From: Clostridia bacterium
GTDB taxonomy: Bacteria; Bacillota; Clostridia; Peptostreptococcales; Anaerovoracaceae
Length of the DNA stretch: 42,261 nucleotides
NCBI GenBank assembly: GCA_030537495.1
Contig: JAUNMH010000008.1
Coordinates: 42,646-84,906, forward strand
Reading direction: 5' to 3'
The first letter of the stretch is position 1, and each line of letters opens with the position of its first letter. This document shows positions 22,980 through 29,771 of this stretch, piece after piece. A model generated the notes under the pieces. It was not told the DNA's origin and searched no databases. It was given only the letters and a program-made list of their open reading frames with translations. Both the position numbers and the translations under genes were made by a program.

Positions 22980-24287
22980 ATGAAAAAAGAAAACGGAAAG
23001 GCGTTATTGCCTATAGCGGTGTTCCTGGTCCTTTATCTTGGACTGGGAATTATCTTCGAATATGTACTAAAAATAGGTATGGGATTCTACAACATTCCTA
23101 TTGTCGTTATTTTTATGGTTGCAATTATGGTAGCATGCTTCCAGAACAGACAATTGAGTTTTGATAAGAAACTTGAGCTTATGGGGAAAGGCGCCGGAGA
23201 CAAGCTAATTATGACAATGCTTCTGATCTTTATGACAGCCGGAATCTTCGTAGGCGTTGTTGGAAGAGATTCAGCTGAAAGCGTAGCGTATTTCATGCTT
23301 TCCATTATCCCTGCACAGTACGCGGTGGCTGTTTTGTTTGTGGCAGCGTGCTTCGTATCCCTGGCAATGGGAACATCGGTAGGTACAATTACCCTAATTA
23401 CACCAATCGCTTTGGCAGTATCTCAAGCTTCAGGTTTCTCCGCACCACTTTGCGTTGCTTCAGTAATGGGCGGTGCAATGTTCGGTGATAACCTGTCATT
23501 TATTTCAGATACAACAATTGCGGCCTGCAACGGACAAGGCGTGCCTATGAAGGACAAGTTTAAGGAAAACTTTAAAATTGCCTTACCTGCAGCTATTGTT
23601 ACTTTAGTTCTGATTCTTGTAATTTCAATGAGAACAGAGATTTCAGGCACAATTTCCAATGATTATAGCCTGATTCACATTATTCCTTACTTACTAGTAT
23701 TAATTTGTGCCGTTATTGGAATAAATGTATTTATCGTGTTACTAATAGGTATAGTTTCCGGTACAATTATTATGCTTGCAACAGGCGCAACTACAGCAAG
23801 CAGCTTGCTGGCATCTATGGGAGCAGGAGCATCAGGCATGTTTGAAACAGCTATGGTAGCAATTCTAGTTTCTGCTATGGGCGCTTTAGTAAGCGAGTAC
23901 GGCGGATTCAACTACCTGCTTGCAATGGCTAAGAAAATGTTCAAGAGCAAGAAAGGCGGCCAGTTTGGTATCGGACTTTTAGTTGCAATTATCGACATCG
24001 CTACAGCTAATAACACAGTTGCCATTGTAATGACAAACCCTATTGCAAAGGAAATGGCAGATGAATATGGAATCAACCCAAGAAAAACAGCTTCACTTCT
24101 TGACACTTTCTCATGCGTAATGCAGGGTATCATTCCGTACGGCGCGCAGATGCTAGTTGCAATTGCAGCTGCAGCTGAAGCAGGAATTGAAATGACAGCG
24201 TTCCAGGTTATTCCACTGCTGTTCTACCCAATTCTACTCTTTGTAAGCTCTCTTGTTTACATTTTCATCGTGCCGGAGAAAAAATAA
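22980..24287 (+). CDS. NhaC-type Na+/H+ antiporter family protein
   Basis: A 435-residue polytopic membrane protein with about 11-12 hydrophobic segments. Conserved-looking stretches are VSLAMGTSVGTITLITPIAL, GGAMFGDNLSFISDTTIAA and IDIATANNTVAIVMTNPIAK, the acidic and polar membrane motifs of the Na+/H+ antiporter NhaC superfamily. Some members carry amino acids instead of, or with, Na+. It is coupled to thrH (4-nt gap, AAGGAG inside thrH), which hints at an amino-acid link, but the substrate is uncertain. A strong terminator follows. Confidence 0.9.
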   Translation: MKKENGKALLPIAVFLVLYLGLGIIFEYVLKIGMGFYNIPIVVIFMVAIMVACFQNRQLSFDKKLELMGKGAGDKLIMTMLLIFMTAGIFVGVVGRDSAESVAYFMLSIIPAQYAVAVLFVAACFVSLAMGTSVGTITLITPIALAVSQASGFSAPLCVASVMGGAMFGDNLSFISDTTIAACNGQGVPMKDKFKENFKIALPAAIVTLVLILVISMRTEISGTISNDYSLIHIIPYLLVLICAVIGINVFIVLLIGIVSGTIIMLATGATTASSLLASMGAGASGMFETAMVAILVSAMGALVSEYGGFNYLLAMAKKMFKSKKGGQFGIGLLVAIIDIATANNTVAIVMTNPIAKEMADEYGINPRKTASLLDTFSCVMQGIIPYGAQMLVAIAAAAEAGIEMTAFQVIPLLFYPILLFVSSLVYIFIVPEKK

Positions 24288-24300
24288 GTTAAGATGTTTG

Positions 24301-24350
24301 AGCACTTTCGACGATCAAAACTCACAGAGTCGGAGGTGCTTTTTTCTTCT
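24301..24350 (+). terminator. intrinsic terminator after the antiporter gene
   Basis: AGCACTTTCGAC (24301-24312) pairs over 12 bp (with G-U pairs) with GTCGGAGGTGCT (24329-24340), followed by TTTTTCTTCTT. Confidence 0.9.
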
Positions 24351-24382
24351 TAATTTTTAACCATATTTTCATTTTTATATAG

Positions 24383-24388
24383 TATAAT
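24383..24388 (+). promoter_or_regulatory. -10 element of the two-component operon
   Basis: Perfect TATAAT 35 bp before the regulator ATG (24423), with an A/T-rich upstream region and no recognisable -35. A GGGGGG-rich ribosome binding site follows. Confidence 0.5.
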
Positions 24389-24422
24389 TAGGGAAAGTCA
24401 TTGATATAAGGGGGGCAAACTT

Positions 24423-25097
24423 ATGAGAATACTTGTTGTAGAAGATGAAAGAGATTTAAATGAAATTATCGGTAAGCAGCTTATTGCTGACGGTTATAGC
24501 GTAGATAATTGCTTCGATGGAGAAGAGGCCATAGACATTTTAGACTATACGGACTACGATGGGGTGGTTCTTGACATTATGCTACCTAAGGCTGATGGCT
24601 ATCAGGTTCTAAGATCCATTAGAGATAAAGGTAAATCGACACCTGTTTTGTTTTTGACTGCTAAGGATTCTGTGGAGGATAGAGTCCTGGGTCTTGATAG
24701 CGGAGCCAATGACTACCTGGTAAAACCTTTTTCCCTTAAGGAACTATCGGCGAGAGTAAGAGCAATGATTAGACACTTCTATGGCAATACTAGCAATGAA
24801 ATTGTAATAGGTGACTTGCACCTAAATAGGGAATCTCACCAGGTAAAAAGAGGTGAAACTTATATTAACCTTTCAGCTAAGGAATTTGCTCTACTAGAGT
24901 ATTTGATGCTAAATAAGGGGAAGGTGCTTTCTCGAGATAATATTGAAAATCATATTTGGAACTTTGATTATGAAGGGGGCACCAATGTGGTGGATGTGTA
25001 TATTAGGTATCTGAGAAAGAAAATCGATGATGGTTTCAGTAAGAAGATGATTGAAACTGTAAGGGGAAGAGGCTATGTTATTAGAGATGGAGAGTAA
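24423..25097 (+). CDS. OmpR/PhoB-family response regulator
   Basis: A 224-residue regulator. The receiver domain (1-115) has acidic pocket residues in LVVEDERD, phosphorylation site Asp51 in VVLDIMLPKADGY, the conserved Thr in LFLTAKD and Lys in YLVKPFS. The C-terminal winged helix (about 125-224) has FALLEYLMLNKGKVLS and the recognition helix region NVVDVYIRYLRKKID, ending in TVRGRGYVI. It is 2 nt from its kinase gene. The adjacent secreted-protein promoter has OmpR-type direct repeats, a likely target. Confidence 0.96.
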   Translation: MRILVVEDERDLNEIIGKQLIADGYSVDNCFDGEEAIDILDYTDYDGVVLDIMLPKADGYQVLRSIRDKGKSTPVLFLTAKDSVEDRVLGLDSGANDYLVKPFSLKELSARVRAMIRHFYGNTSNEIVIGDLHLNRESHQVKRGETYINLSAKEFALLEYLMLNKGKVLSRDNIENHIWNFDYEGGTNVVDVYIRYLRKKIDDGFSKKMIETVRGRGYVIRDGE

Positions 25098-25099
25098 AG

Positions 25100-26515
25100 A
25101 TGAAAGGTAGATCAATAAGGACCAGGGTGACCCTGTGGTTCTCGGTGTCCCTGATTATTGTTGTTTTGCTGTCTTTTATATCTTTTATGATTGTCAGCAG
25201 GACTGTTGTGGAGAAGACAACTCTAAATATTTTGCGTGATGCTGTTGAAAATAACTTGGACGAGGTGGAGTTTCACGATGAAATTATAAACGATGAAATG
25301 GATCAGGATTCAGACTATTATATGAAATACAGCGACGGCTGGCTCGAAATTGATGACGATTTTCTTTCAAGTGTTAACGGCGTCTATTGTGCAGTATATG
25401 ATGTCAGCCCGGGATGTCCAGAACTTATATATGGAGAAAATCCAATTGCAGATATTACCAAAGCATGCGAATTTTCTAACCGTGATCTTCAGAAAATTGT
25501 GACAGATGGCGTGGAATATCATATTTATGATAGAAAAGTCAGATCCGAAGGACTGAAGAATGTATGGATAAGAGGCGTAATTTCTGATGAACAAAATGCA
25601 GGAGATGTCCATACTATTGCTGAAATTACCATAATCATTCTCATTGCAATTCTCATTATAGCCATTCTTGGAGGAAATATAATTGCAGGACGAATGCTGA
25701 ATCCAATTAGCAGTATCACAAAGGCGGCCTCTAAAATAAGTAGAGGAAATGATTTAAAGGAAAGAATCGACATTGGCGAAGGCAAGGACGAGGTCCATGA
25801 GTTAGCCGATTCATTTAATAAAATGATGGAAAGACTGGAAGTGGCCTTTGCAGATGAGCAACAGTTTACTTCAGATGTTTCCCATGAACTGAGGACTCCA
25901 ATTTCTGTTATTATGGCTCAGAGCGAGTTTGCCCTGGAAAACAGCAATAAGGAAGACGACTATATCGATGCCCTTGAGACCGTAAAACGTCAGGCAGGAA
26001 AAATGTCCAAGCTAGTAAATGATATGCTGACTTTCGCTAGGCTTGGCAGAAATTCTGGTGTGTATGAGAAAATCAAGATGAATCTATCTGAAGTAGTGGA
26101 ATCCATAAGCGAAGACATGGCATTAATTGAGGAAAAAGGCATCAAGCTGGAATGTGAGGCTGAGCCGGATGTATTTGTGAACGGTAATAGAGAGCTTTTG
26201 TCTAGGCTAATCGTTAATCTCATTGGTAATGCTTACAAATACGGCAAAGACGAAGGGCATATTTGGGTTAAGGTGAAAGTAGCAGAGGGAAAAGCATATC
26301 TGACCGTTGAAGATGATGGAATAGGTATAGCTGAAGATGAAATTCCGAAGATCTCCAAGCGTATGTACCAGGTGGATTCTTCTCGTAATGATAAAGGAAG
26401 TGGCCTTGGCCTTTATATGGTAAAAGAAATAGCAGAGTTCCACGGAGGAAGAATTATGGTAGAAAGCAGATTAAATCACGGAAGCAAATTTATTTTCGAA
26501 ATTTCAACTTTTTAA
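25100..26515 (+). CDS. membrane sensor histidine kinase
   Basis: A 471-residue kinase. Two transmembrane helices (about 11-32 and 173-197) bracket an acidic extracellular sensor of about 140 residues with several Asp/Glu clusters and two Cys (97 and 106). A HAMP linker (198-250) leads to the H-box FTSDVSHELRTPISV with His262, then the ATPase domain: NLIGNAYKYG (N box), VEDDGIGIAEDE (G1) and GSGLGLYMVKEI (G2). The acidic sensor could detect cations or cationic peptides, but that is inference. It is coupled to the upstream regulator and followed by the probable target gene. Confidence 0.95.
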   Translation: MKGRSIRTRVTLWFSVSLIIVVLLSFISFMIVSRTVVEKTTLNILRDAVENNLDEVEFHDEIINDEMDQDSDYYMKYSDGWLEIDDDFLSSVNGVYCAVYDVSPGCPELIYGENPIADITKACEFSNRDLQKIVTDGVEYHIYDRKVRSEGLKNVWIRGVISDEQNAGDVHTIAEITIIILIAILIIAILGGNIIAGRMLNPISSITKAASKISRGNDLKERIDIGEGKDEVHELADSFNKMMERLEVAFADEQQFTSDVSHELRTPISVIMAQSEFALENSNKEDDYIDALETVKRQAGKMSKLVNDMLTFARLGRNSGVYEKIKMNLSEVVESISEDMALIEEKGIKLECEAEPDVFVNGNRELLSRLIVNLIGNAYKYGKDEGHIWVKVKVAEGKAYLTVEDDGIGIAEDEIPKISKRMYQVDSSRNDKGSGLGLYMVKEIAEFHGGRIMVESRLNHGSKFIFEISTF

Positions 26516-26542
26516 TTTCTTCTAATCTTCCTTTAATCTTTC
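26511..26542 (+). promoter_or_regulatory. three direct repeats, candidate binding site of the response regulator
   Basis: TTTAATTTCT, TCTAATCTTC and TTTAATCTTT follow each other at 10-11-bp steps (TAAT cores at 26513, 26523 and 26534). They end 6 bp before the -10. Tandem sites with 11-bp periodicity are typical for OmpR/PhoB-type activators. Confidence 0.6.
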
Positions 26543-26547
26543 TCATA

Positions 26548-26553
26548 TATAAT
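26548..26553 (+). promoter_or_regulatory. -10 element of the secreted-protein gene
   Basis: Perfect TATAAT. The -35 position is occupied by the direct repeats and holds no TTGACA-like sequence, as expected for an activator-dependent promoter. GAGGAGG precedes the ATG at 26597. Confidence 0.65.
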
Positions 26554-26596
26554 ACAGGTAAGTTAAGAGAAACAGACAATATGAGGAGGAATAGAG

Positions 26597-27283
26597 ATGA
26601 GAAAGAATACATTAGGAATGAAGCTTTTAAGCTTAGCACTGGCAGTTACAGTTGTTGGATCTGGATTTGCATTCTATGGTGCAAAGGATAGCGAGGATGC
26701 TTATGCAGCTTCAGGCAAGCCATCAATCGAAAAGACAGATTACGATGGTAAGGGTAAGGTGGAAGTCGAGTTCTACGGAGATGTTAAGTACTACAATACT
26801 AAGGTTACAGTAACAAAACTTAGCACTGGGCAAACCTACAACGCTGAAATCATAAAGAAAGACTCTGATGACATTGAGTTCATAAGCCCTAGCTACACTT
26901 CAGGTTGCAAGTACAAGTACACCATTTCAGGCGTTAAGAAATACAGAGCAAGTTCATACACTTCAGTTTCAGGATATTTTACGGTCCCAAAGGCTACTAC
27001 AATAAAAATCGAAGAAATTGAATACGATGCAGAAGACAGAGAACTTTCAGTAGACTTTAAGACAAAAGTTAATTGGAAGAACCCTAATGTAAAGGTTTAC
27101 AGCGCAAGCGGAGATTATATCTGCAGCGGAAGAATCCTGGAAAAGGACAACGATGGCATCGAAGTTCGCCTAAGCAAGAGCCTAAGCTACGGCAAGAAAT
27201 ATACTTGCAAGATTAGCGGCGTTAAGGCAAGAACTGCATCAGAATACAAGACAATTTCAAAGAAGTTCTACGCTGTAGACTAA
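26597..27283 (+). CDS. secreted two-repeat protein of unknown function
   Basis: A 228-residue exported protein. The signal peptide (1 to about 36) has a KN..MK start, the hydrophobic core LLSLALAVTVVGSGFAF and a probable cleavage at AYA-AS. The mature part consists of two related halves of about 90 residues (about 39-128 and 133-226). Each has Y/K-rich beta strands, a central K-D-D-I/G-I/E element and ends in YKYTISGVKKYRASSYTSVS or YTCKISGVKARTASEYKTIS. This suggests two immunoglobulin- or fibronectin-like beta sandwiches. No cell-wall anchor is seen. It is likely controlled by the upstream two-component system. The mature part is basic and could bind cell wall polymers; function unknown. 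Confidence 0.85.
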   Translation: MRKNTLGMKLLSLALAVTVVGSGFAFYGAKDSEDAYAASGKPSIEKTDYDGKGKVEVEFYGDVKYYNTKVTVTKLSTGQTYNAEIIKKDSDDIEFISPSYTSGCKYKYTISGVKKYRASSYTSVSGYFTVPKATTIKIEEIEYDAEDRELSVDFKTKVNWKNPNVKVYSASGDYICSGRILEKDNDGIEVRLSKSLSYGKKYTCKISGVKARTASEYKTISKKFYAVD

Positions 27284-27327
27284 GATAAGCTATATAAAGT
27301 CAAACCAAATAATAAATCAACTGTATG

Positions 27328-27363
27328 TGAAGCCGGGTCAGACATGACCTGGTTTCATTTTTT
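27328..27363 (+). terminator. intrinsic terminator after the secreted-protein gene
   Basis: TGAAGCCGGGTCA (27328-27340) pairs over 13 bp with TGACCTGGTTTCA (27345-27357) around GACA; T6 follows. Confidence 0.92.
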
Positions 27364-27389
27364 GGGTTTATCTTAAAGCGGTAATATAG

Positions 27390-27395
27390 TATAAT
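27390..27395 (+). promoter_or_regulatory. -10 element of the aldo/keto reductase gene
   Basis: Perfect TATAAT 41 bp before the ATG (27437); TTTATC at 17-bp spacing is a weak -35. Confidence 0.5.
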
Positions 27396-27436
27396 TTAGA
27401 CAGATACACTAAAGATTCTCACAAGGAGGTTGAGTA

Positions 27437-28558
27437 ATGTCATATTTAGGAGAAGATATAAAGAAATTAGGCTTTGGTCTTATGAGACTCCCTAAGATTG
27501 GGGATGAAATCGACATTGAGCAGGGAAAGAAAATGGTTGACCTGTTTATGGAAGCCGGATTTACATATTTTGATACCGCATGGGTTTATGAAGGCAGCGA
27601 GGAAGCCACAAAAAAGATTCTTGTAGAAAGATACCCTAGAGAAAGCTATCAGCTGGCAACTAAGTTATCTGCGTGGGCAAACTGCAAGGATAGAGATGAG
27701 GCAATTGCTCAGTTCGAAACATCACTGGAAAGAACTGGTGCAGGATATTTTGATTTCTATCTTCTACATAATTTTGGTGGTCCAAGAAGCCATTTCTACG
27801 ATGATTTTAACCTTTGGGACTGGGCTAAAGAAAAGAAGGCAGAGGGCAAGGTAAAGCATATCGGTTTTTCAACTCACAGCACCCCTGAGGAACTAGACAA
27901 GCTTTTGACTGATCACCCTGAAATGGAATTCGTTCAGCTACAGATTAACTATGTTGACTGGGATGACCCGCTTATTCAGGCAGGAGAATGCTATAGAGTC
28001 GCAGAGAAACACAACGTTCCAGTCGTAATCATGGAACCAGTAAAAGGCGGCCTTCTAGCAAAACCACCTAAGGCAGTTGAAGAGGTTTTATCCGTAGGCG
28101 AACCAGGTAGTACACCAGCATCGTGGGCAGTAAGATATGCGGCAGATTTAGACAACGTAATAACAGTGCTTTCGGGCATGAGTAGCGTGGAACAGATGGA
28201 AGACAACCTGGCAACAATGAAGGACTTCCATGGTTTCAACGACGAGGAGAAAAAAGTTATAGAAAAGGCACAGGAAGCGTTCAAGAAGATTCCGATTATT
28301 CCATGCACTTCCTGTGACTATTGTGCAAAGGCATGTCCTGTGGGCGTTGGTATTTCAGGCTCATTTACCGCCCTTAACGAATATACTCAGTTTGGGGATT
28401 TGGAAAGTGCTAAGGATACAGAGGACTGGCAGGTTTCACGTCGCGGACGCAAGCAGGCTACAGAATGCATTAAATGTGGAATGTGTGAGGAAGCTTGTCC
28501 TCAGAAAATTGAAATTGTAAAAGAACTTGAGAAGGTTGTGGAGACTTTACTGAAATGA
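27437..28558 (+). CDS. aldo/keto reductase with C-terminal 4Fe-4S ferredoxin domain
   Basis: A 373-residue enzyme. The AKR barrel (1-270) has the catalytic set Asp46, Tyr51 (DTAWVYEGS), Lys76 (LATKLSAW) and His111 (YLLHNFGG). The C-terminus adds two 4Fe-4S motifs: Cys290, 293, 296, 300 (CTSCDYCAKACPVG) and Cys344, 347, 350, 354 (CIKCGMCEEACPQ). Such fusions are common in strict anaerobes and are thought to move electrons between NAD(P)H or ferredoxin and carbonyl compounds; the substrate is unknown. It overlaps the Nudix gene by 4 nt (ATGA), indicating an operon. AAGGAGG supports the start. Confidence 0.94.
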   Translation: MSYLGEDIKKLGFGLMRLPKIGDEIDIEQGKKMVDLFMEAGFTYFDTAWVYEGSEEATKKILVERYPRESYQLATKLSAWANCKDRDEAIAQFETSLERTGAGYFDFYLLHNFGGPRSHFYDDFNLWDWAKEKKAEGKVKHIGFSTHSTPEELDKLLTDHPEMEFVQLQINYVDWDDPLIQAGECYRVAEKHNVPVVIMEPVKGGLLAKPPKAVEEVLSVGEPGSTPASWAVRYAADLDNVITVLSGMSSVEQMEDNLATMKDFHGFNDEEKKVIEKAQEAFKKIPIIPCTSCDYCAKACPVGVGISGSFTALNEYTQFGDLESAKDTEDWQVSRRGRKQATECIKCGMCEEACPQKIEIVKELEKVVETLLK

Positions 28559-29367
28559 TACAAGATTTAGATGGTAAGAAATTATATAATGAATTCAAGG
28601 ATCTAAAGGCGACAGAACACGATTTCGTGTTCTGTTTTCACGGTCCGGAGTTTGCACTTATAGAGGGTGAAGATGGGGAGCTTACAATTCCTATGGCCTC
28701 TGATTTTAATGACTGCAGACTACAGTATCTGTTTTCTATAAATGAGGTGAGATATTTTCTTGCTATGGACGAGGACATCCCTGATGGTTTTGTTCGAAAA
28801 ACTTTTAGAGAAATCAGAACCCTGGGTAGCCGTGAACTGGCCTTTGCGGCGGCGACAGCATACCACCTATATCAGTGGTACAGAGACAATAGATTCTGCG
28901 GTAGATGCGGAAAGCCTATGGTTCACAGTCACATGGAGAGAATGATGCACTGCGACAGTTGTGAAAACCGAGTTTACCCCAAAATTGCGCCGGCTGTAAT
29001 CGTTGGTGTAACTGACGGAGACAGAATTCTTATGACTAAGTACAGCGGTCGCGACTACACTAGATATGCGCTTATTGCTGGTTTTACTGAAATTGGTGAG
29101 ACTGCCGAGGAAACCGTTGCTCGTGAGGTTATGGAAGAAGTTGGCCTGAAGGTTAAGAATATCAGATACTACAAGAGTCAGCCGTGGGGCAGTGAGAGCG
29201 ATTTGCTTCTAGGATACTTCTGCGACCTAGATGGCGACGATCATATAACTCTTGATGAAGAGGAACTTTCCGTAGCTGAGTGGTTCCACAGAGATGAAAT
29301 GAATGTGGAGGACGATGGCATCAGTTTGACTAGAGAAATGATGACAACCTTCAGAAATAAAAAATAA
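28555..29367 (+). CDS. nudC: NudC-type NAD+ diphosphatase (Nudix hydrolase)
   Basis: A 270-residue Nudix enzyme that splits NAD(H) into NMN(H) and AMP and, in E. coli, removes NAD caps from RNA. An N-terminal domain is followed by a zinc ribbon (Cys115, 118, 133, 136; CGRCGKPM and CDSCENRVYPK) and the Nudix box starting at Gly176 with REVMEEVGL at 190-198. The NADH-pyrophosphatase signature starts SQPW (208-211) but continues GSESDLLLGYF where PFP is usual, so specificity may differ. Translationally coupled to the NAD(P)-using aldo/keto reductase. Confidence 0.92.
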   Translation: MIQDLDGKKLYNEFKDLKATEHDFVFCFHGPEFALIEGEDGELTIPMASDFNDCRLQYLFSINEVRYFLAMDEDIPDGFVRKTFREIRTLGSRELAFAAATAYHLYQWYRDNRFCGRCGKPMVHSHMERMMHCDSCENRVYPKIAPAVIVGVTDGDRILMTKYSGRDYTRYALIAGFTEIGETAEETVAREVMEEVGLKVKNIRYYKSQPWGSESDLLLGYFCDLDGDDHITLDEEELSVAEWFHRDEMNVEDDGISLTREMMTTFRNKK

Positions 29368-29391
29368 TGAGAATTTTTTTCAAAAAAAGCC

Positions 29392-29420
29392 TTGATTTTT
29401 GAGTTAGTATATGCTAACCT
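29392..29420 (+). promoter_or_regulatory. promoter of feoA, overlapping the first palindrome
   Basis: TTGATT (29392-29397), 17-bp spacer, TAACCT (29415-29420) with an extended TGC just before it. The first GTTAG-N6-CTAAC palindrome covers the spacer end and the -10, so a bound repressor would block polymerase. Confidence 0.5.
29403..29418. promoter_or_regulatory. feo palindrome 1 (GTTAG-N6-CTAAC)
   Basis: GTTAG (29403-29407), TATATG, CTAAC (29414-29418). Perfect 5-bp arms. Candidate operator for an iron-responsive, DtxR-like regulator; the half-site resembles TTAG-type DtxR/IdeR half-sites, but the spacing differs from the classic box. Confidence 0.7.
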
Positions 29421-29427
29421 ATTTGTG

Positions 29428-29443
29428 GTTAGAAAAGACTAAC
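29428..29443. promoter_or_regulatory. feo palindrome 2 (GTTAG-N6-CTAAC)
   Basis: GTTAG (29428-29432), AAAAGA, CTAAC (29439-29443). Same arms and same 6-nt spacer as copy 1, 25 bp downstream, between promoter and ribosome binding site. Confidence 0.7.
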
Positions 29444-29461
29444 TCGAAAGGGGGCCATTTG

Positions 29462-29677
29462 ATGATGTCACTAAAAAATGCAAAAGAAGGTGTAGAATAC
29501 ACTATAAAAGACATTACAACTAATGACGAGGAGCTGAAAGCTTTTCTGCTCACATTGGGATGCTACAGCGGTGAGAACGTTACAGTTATTGCACATAAGG
29601 GCAAAAACCATGTCATCGCTATAAAAGACGGTCGATATAATATCGACGGAAATCTGGCAGAGGCTATATTGGTCTAA
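29462..29677 (+). CDS. feoA: FeoA-type SH3-like ferrous iron transport protein
   Basis: A 71-residue protein with an SH3-like FeoA fold: KNAKEGVEYTIKDITTNDEE, a FLLTLGCYSGENVTVIAHK core (usually LLxLGLxPGTxVxV) and a C-terminal NLAEAILV. FeoA assists FeoB in Fe2+ import. The ATG at 29462 (or 29465) with AAAGGGGGCC upstream is chosen; an ATG at 29411 lies inside palindrome 1 and would translate the operator region. feoB follows after a gap of about 94 nt that holds a third palindrome. Confidence 0.9.
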   Translation: MMSLKNAKEGVEYTIKDITTNDEELKAFLLTLGCYSGENVTVIAHKGKNHVIAIKDGRYNIDGNLAEAILV

Positions 29678-29701
29678 TACTGCCATTTTTTTCGAAAATA
29701 G

Positions 29702-29717
29702 GTTAGGCAAAACTAAC
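29702..29717. promoter_or_regulatory. feo palindrome 3 (GTTAG-N6-CTAAC), between feoA and feoB
   Basis: GTTAG (29702-29706), GCAAAA, CTAAC (29713-29717). Third copy with identical arms and spacing, suggesting separate control of feoB, or DNA looping with the two sites about 270-300 bp upstream. Confidence 0.7.
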
Positions 29718-29771
29718 TTATGGAATTATTTGCAAGATTATTTAAGATATAAGGGAACGGAGGAATGTATA

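Noticed and set aside
29403..29443. Fur box at the feoA promoter
   Set aside because: The palindromes have GTTAG/CTAAC arms and no GATAAT-type Fur half-sites.
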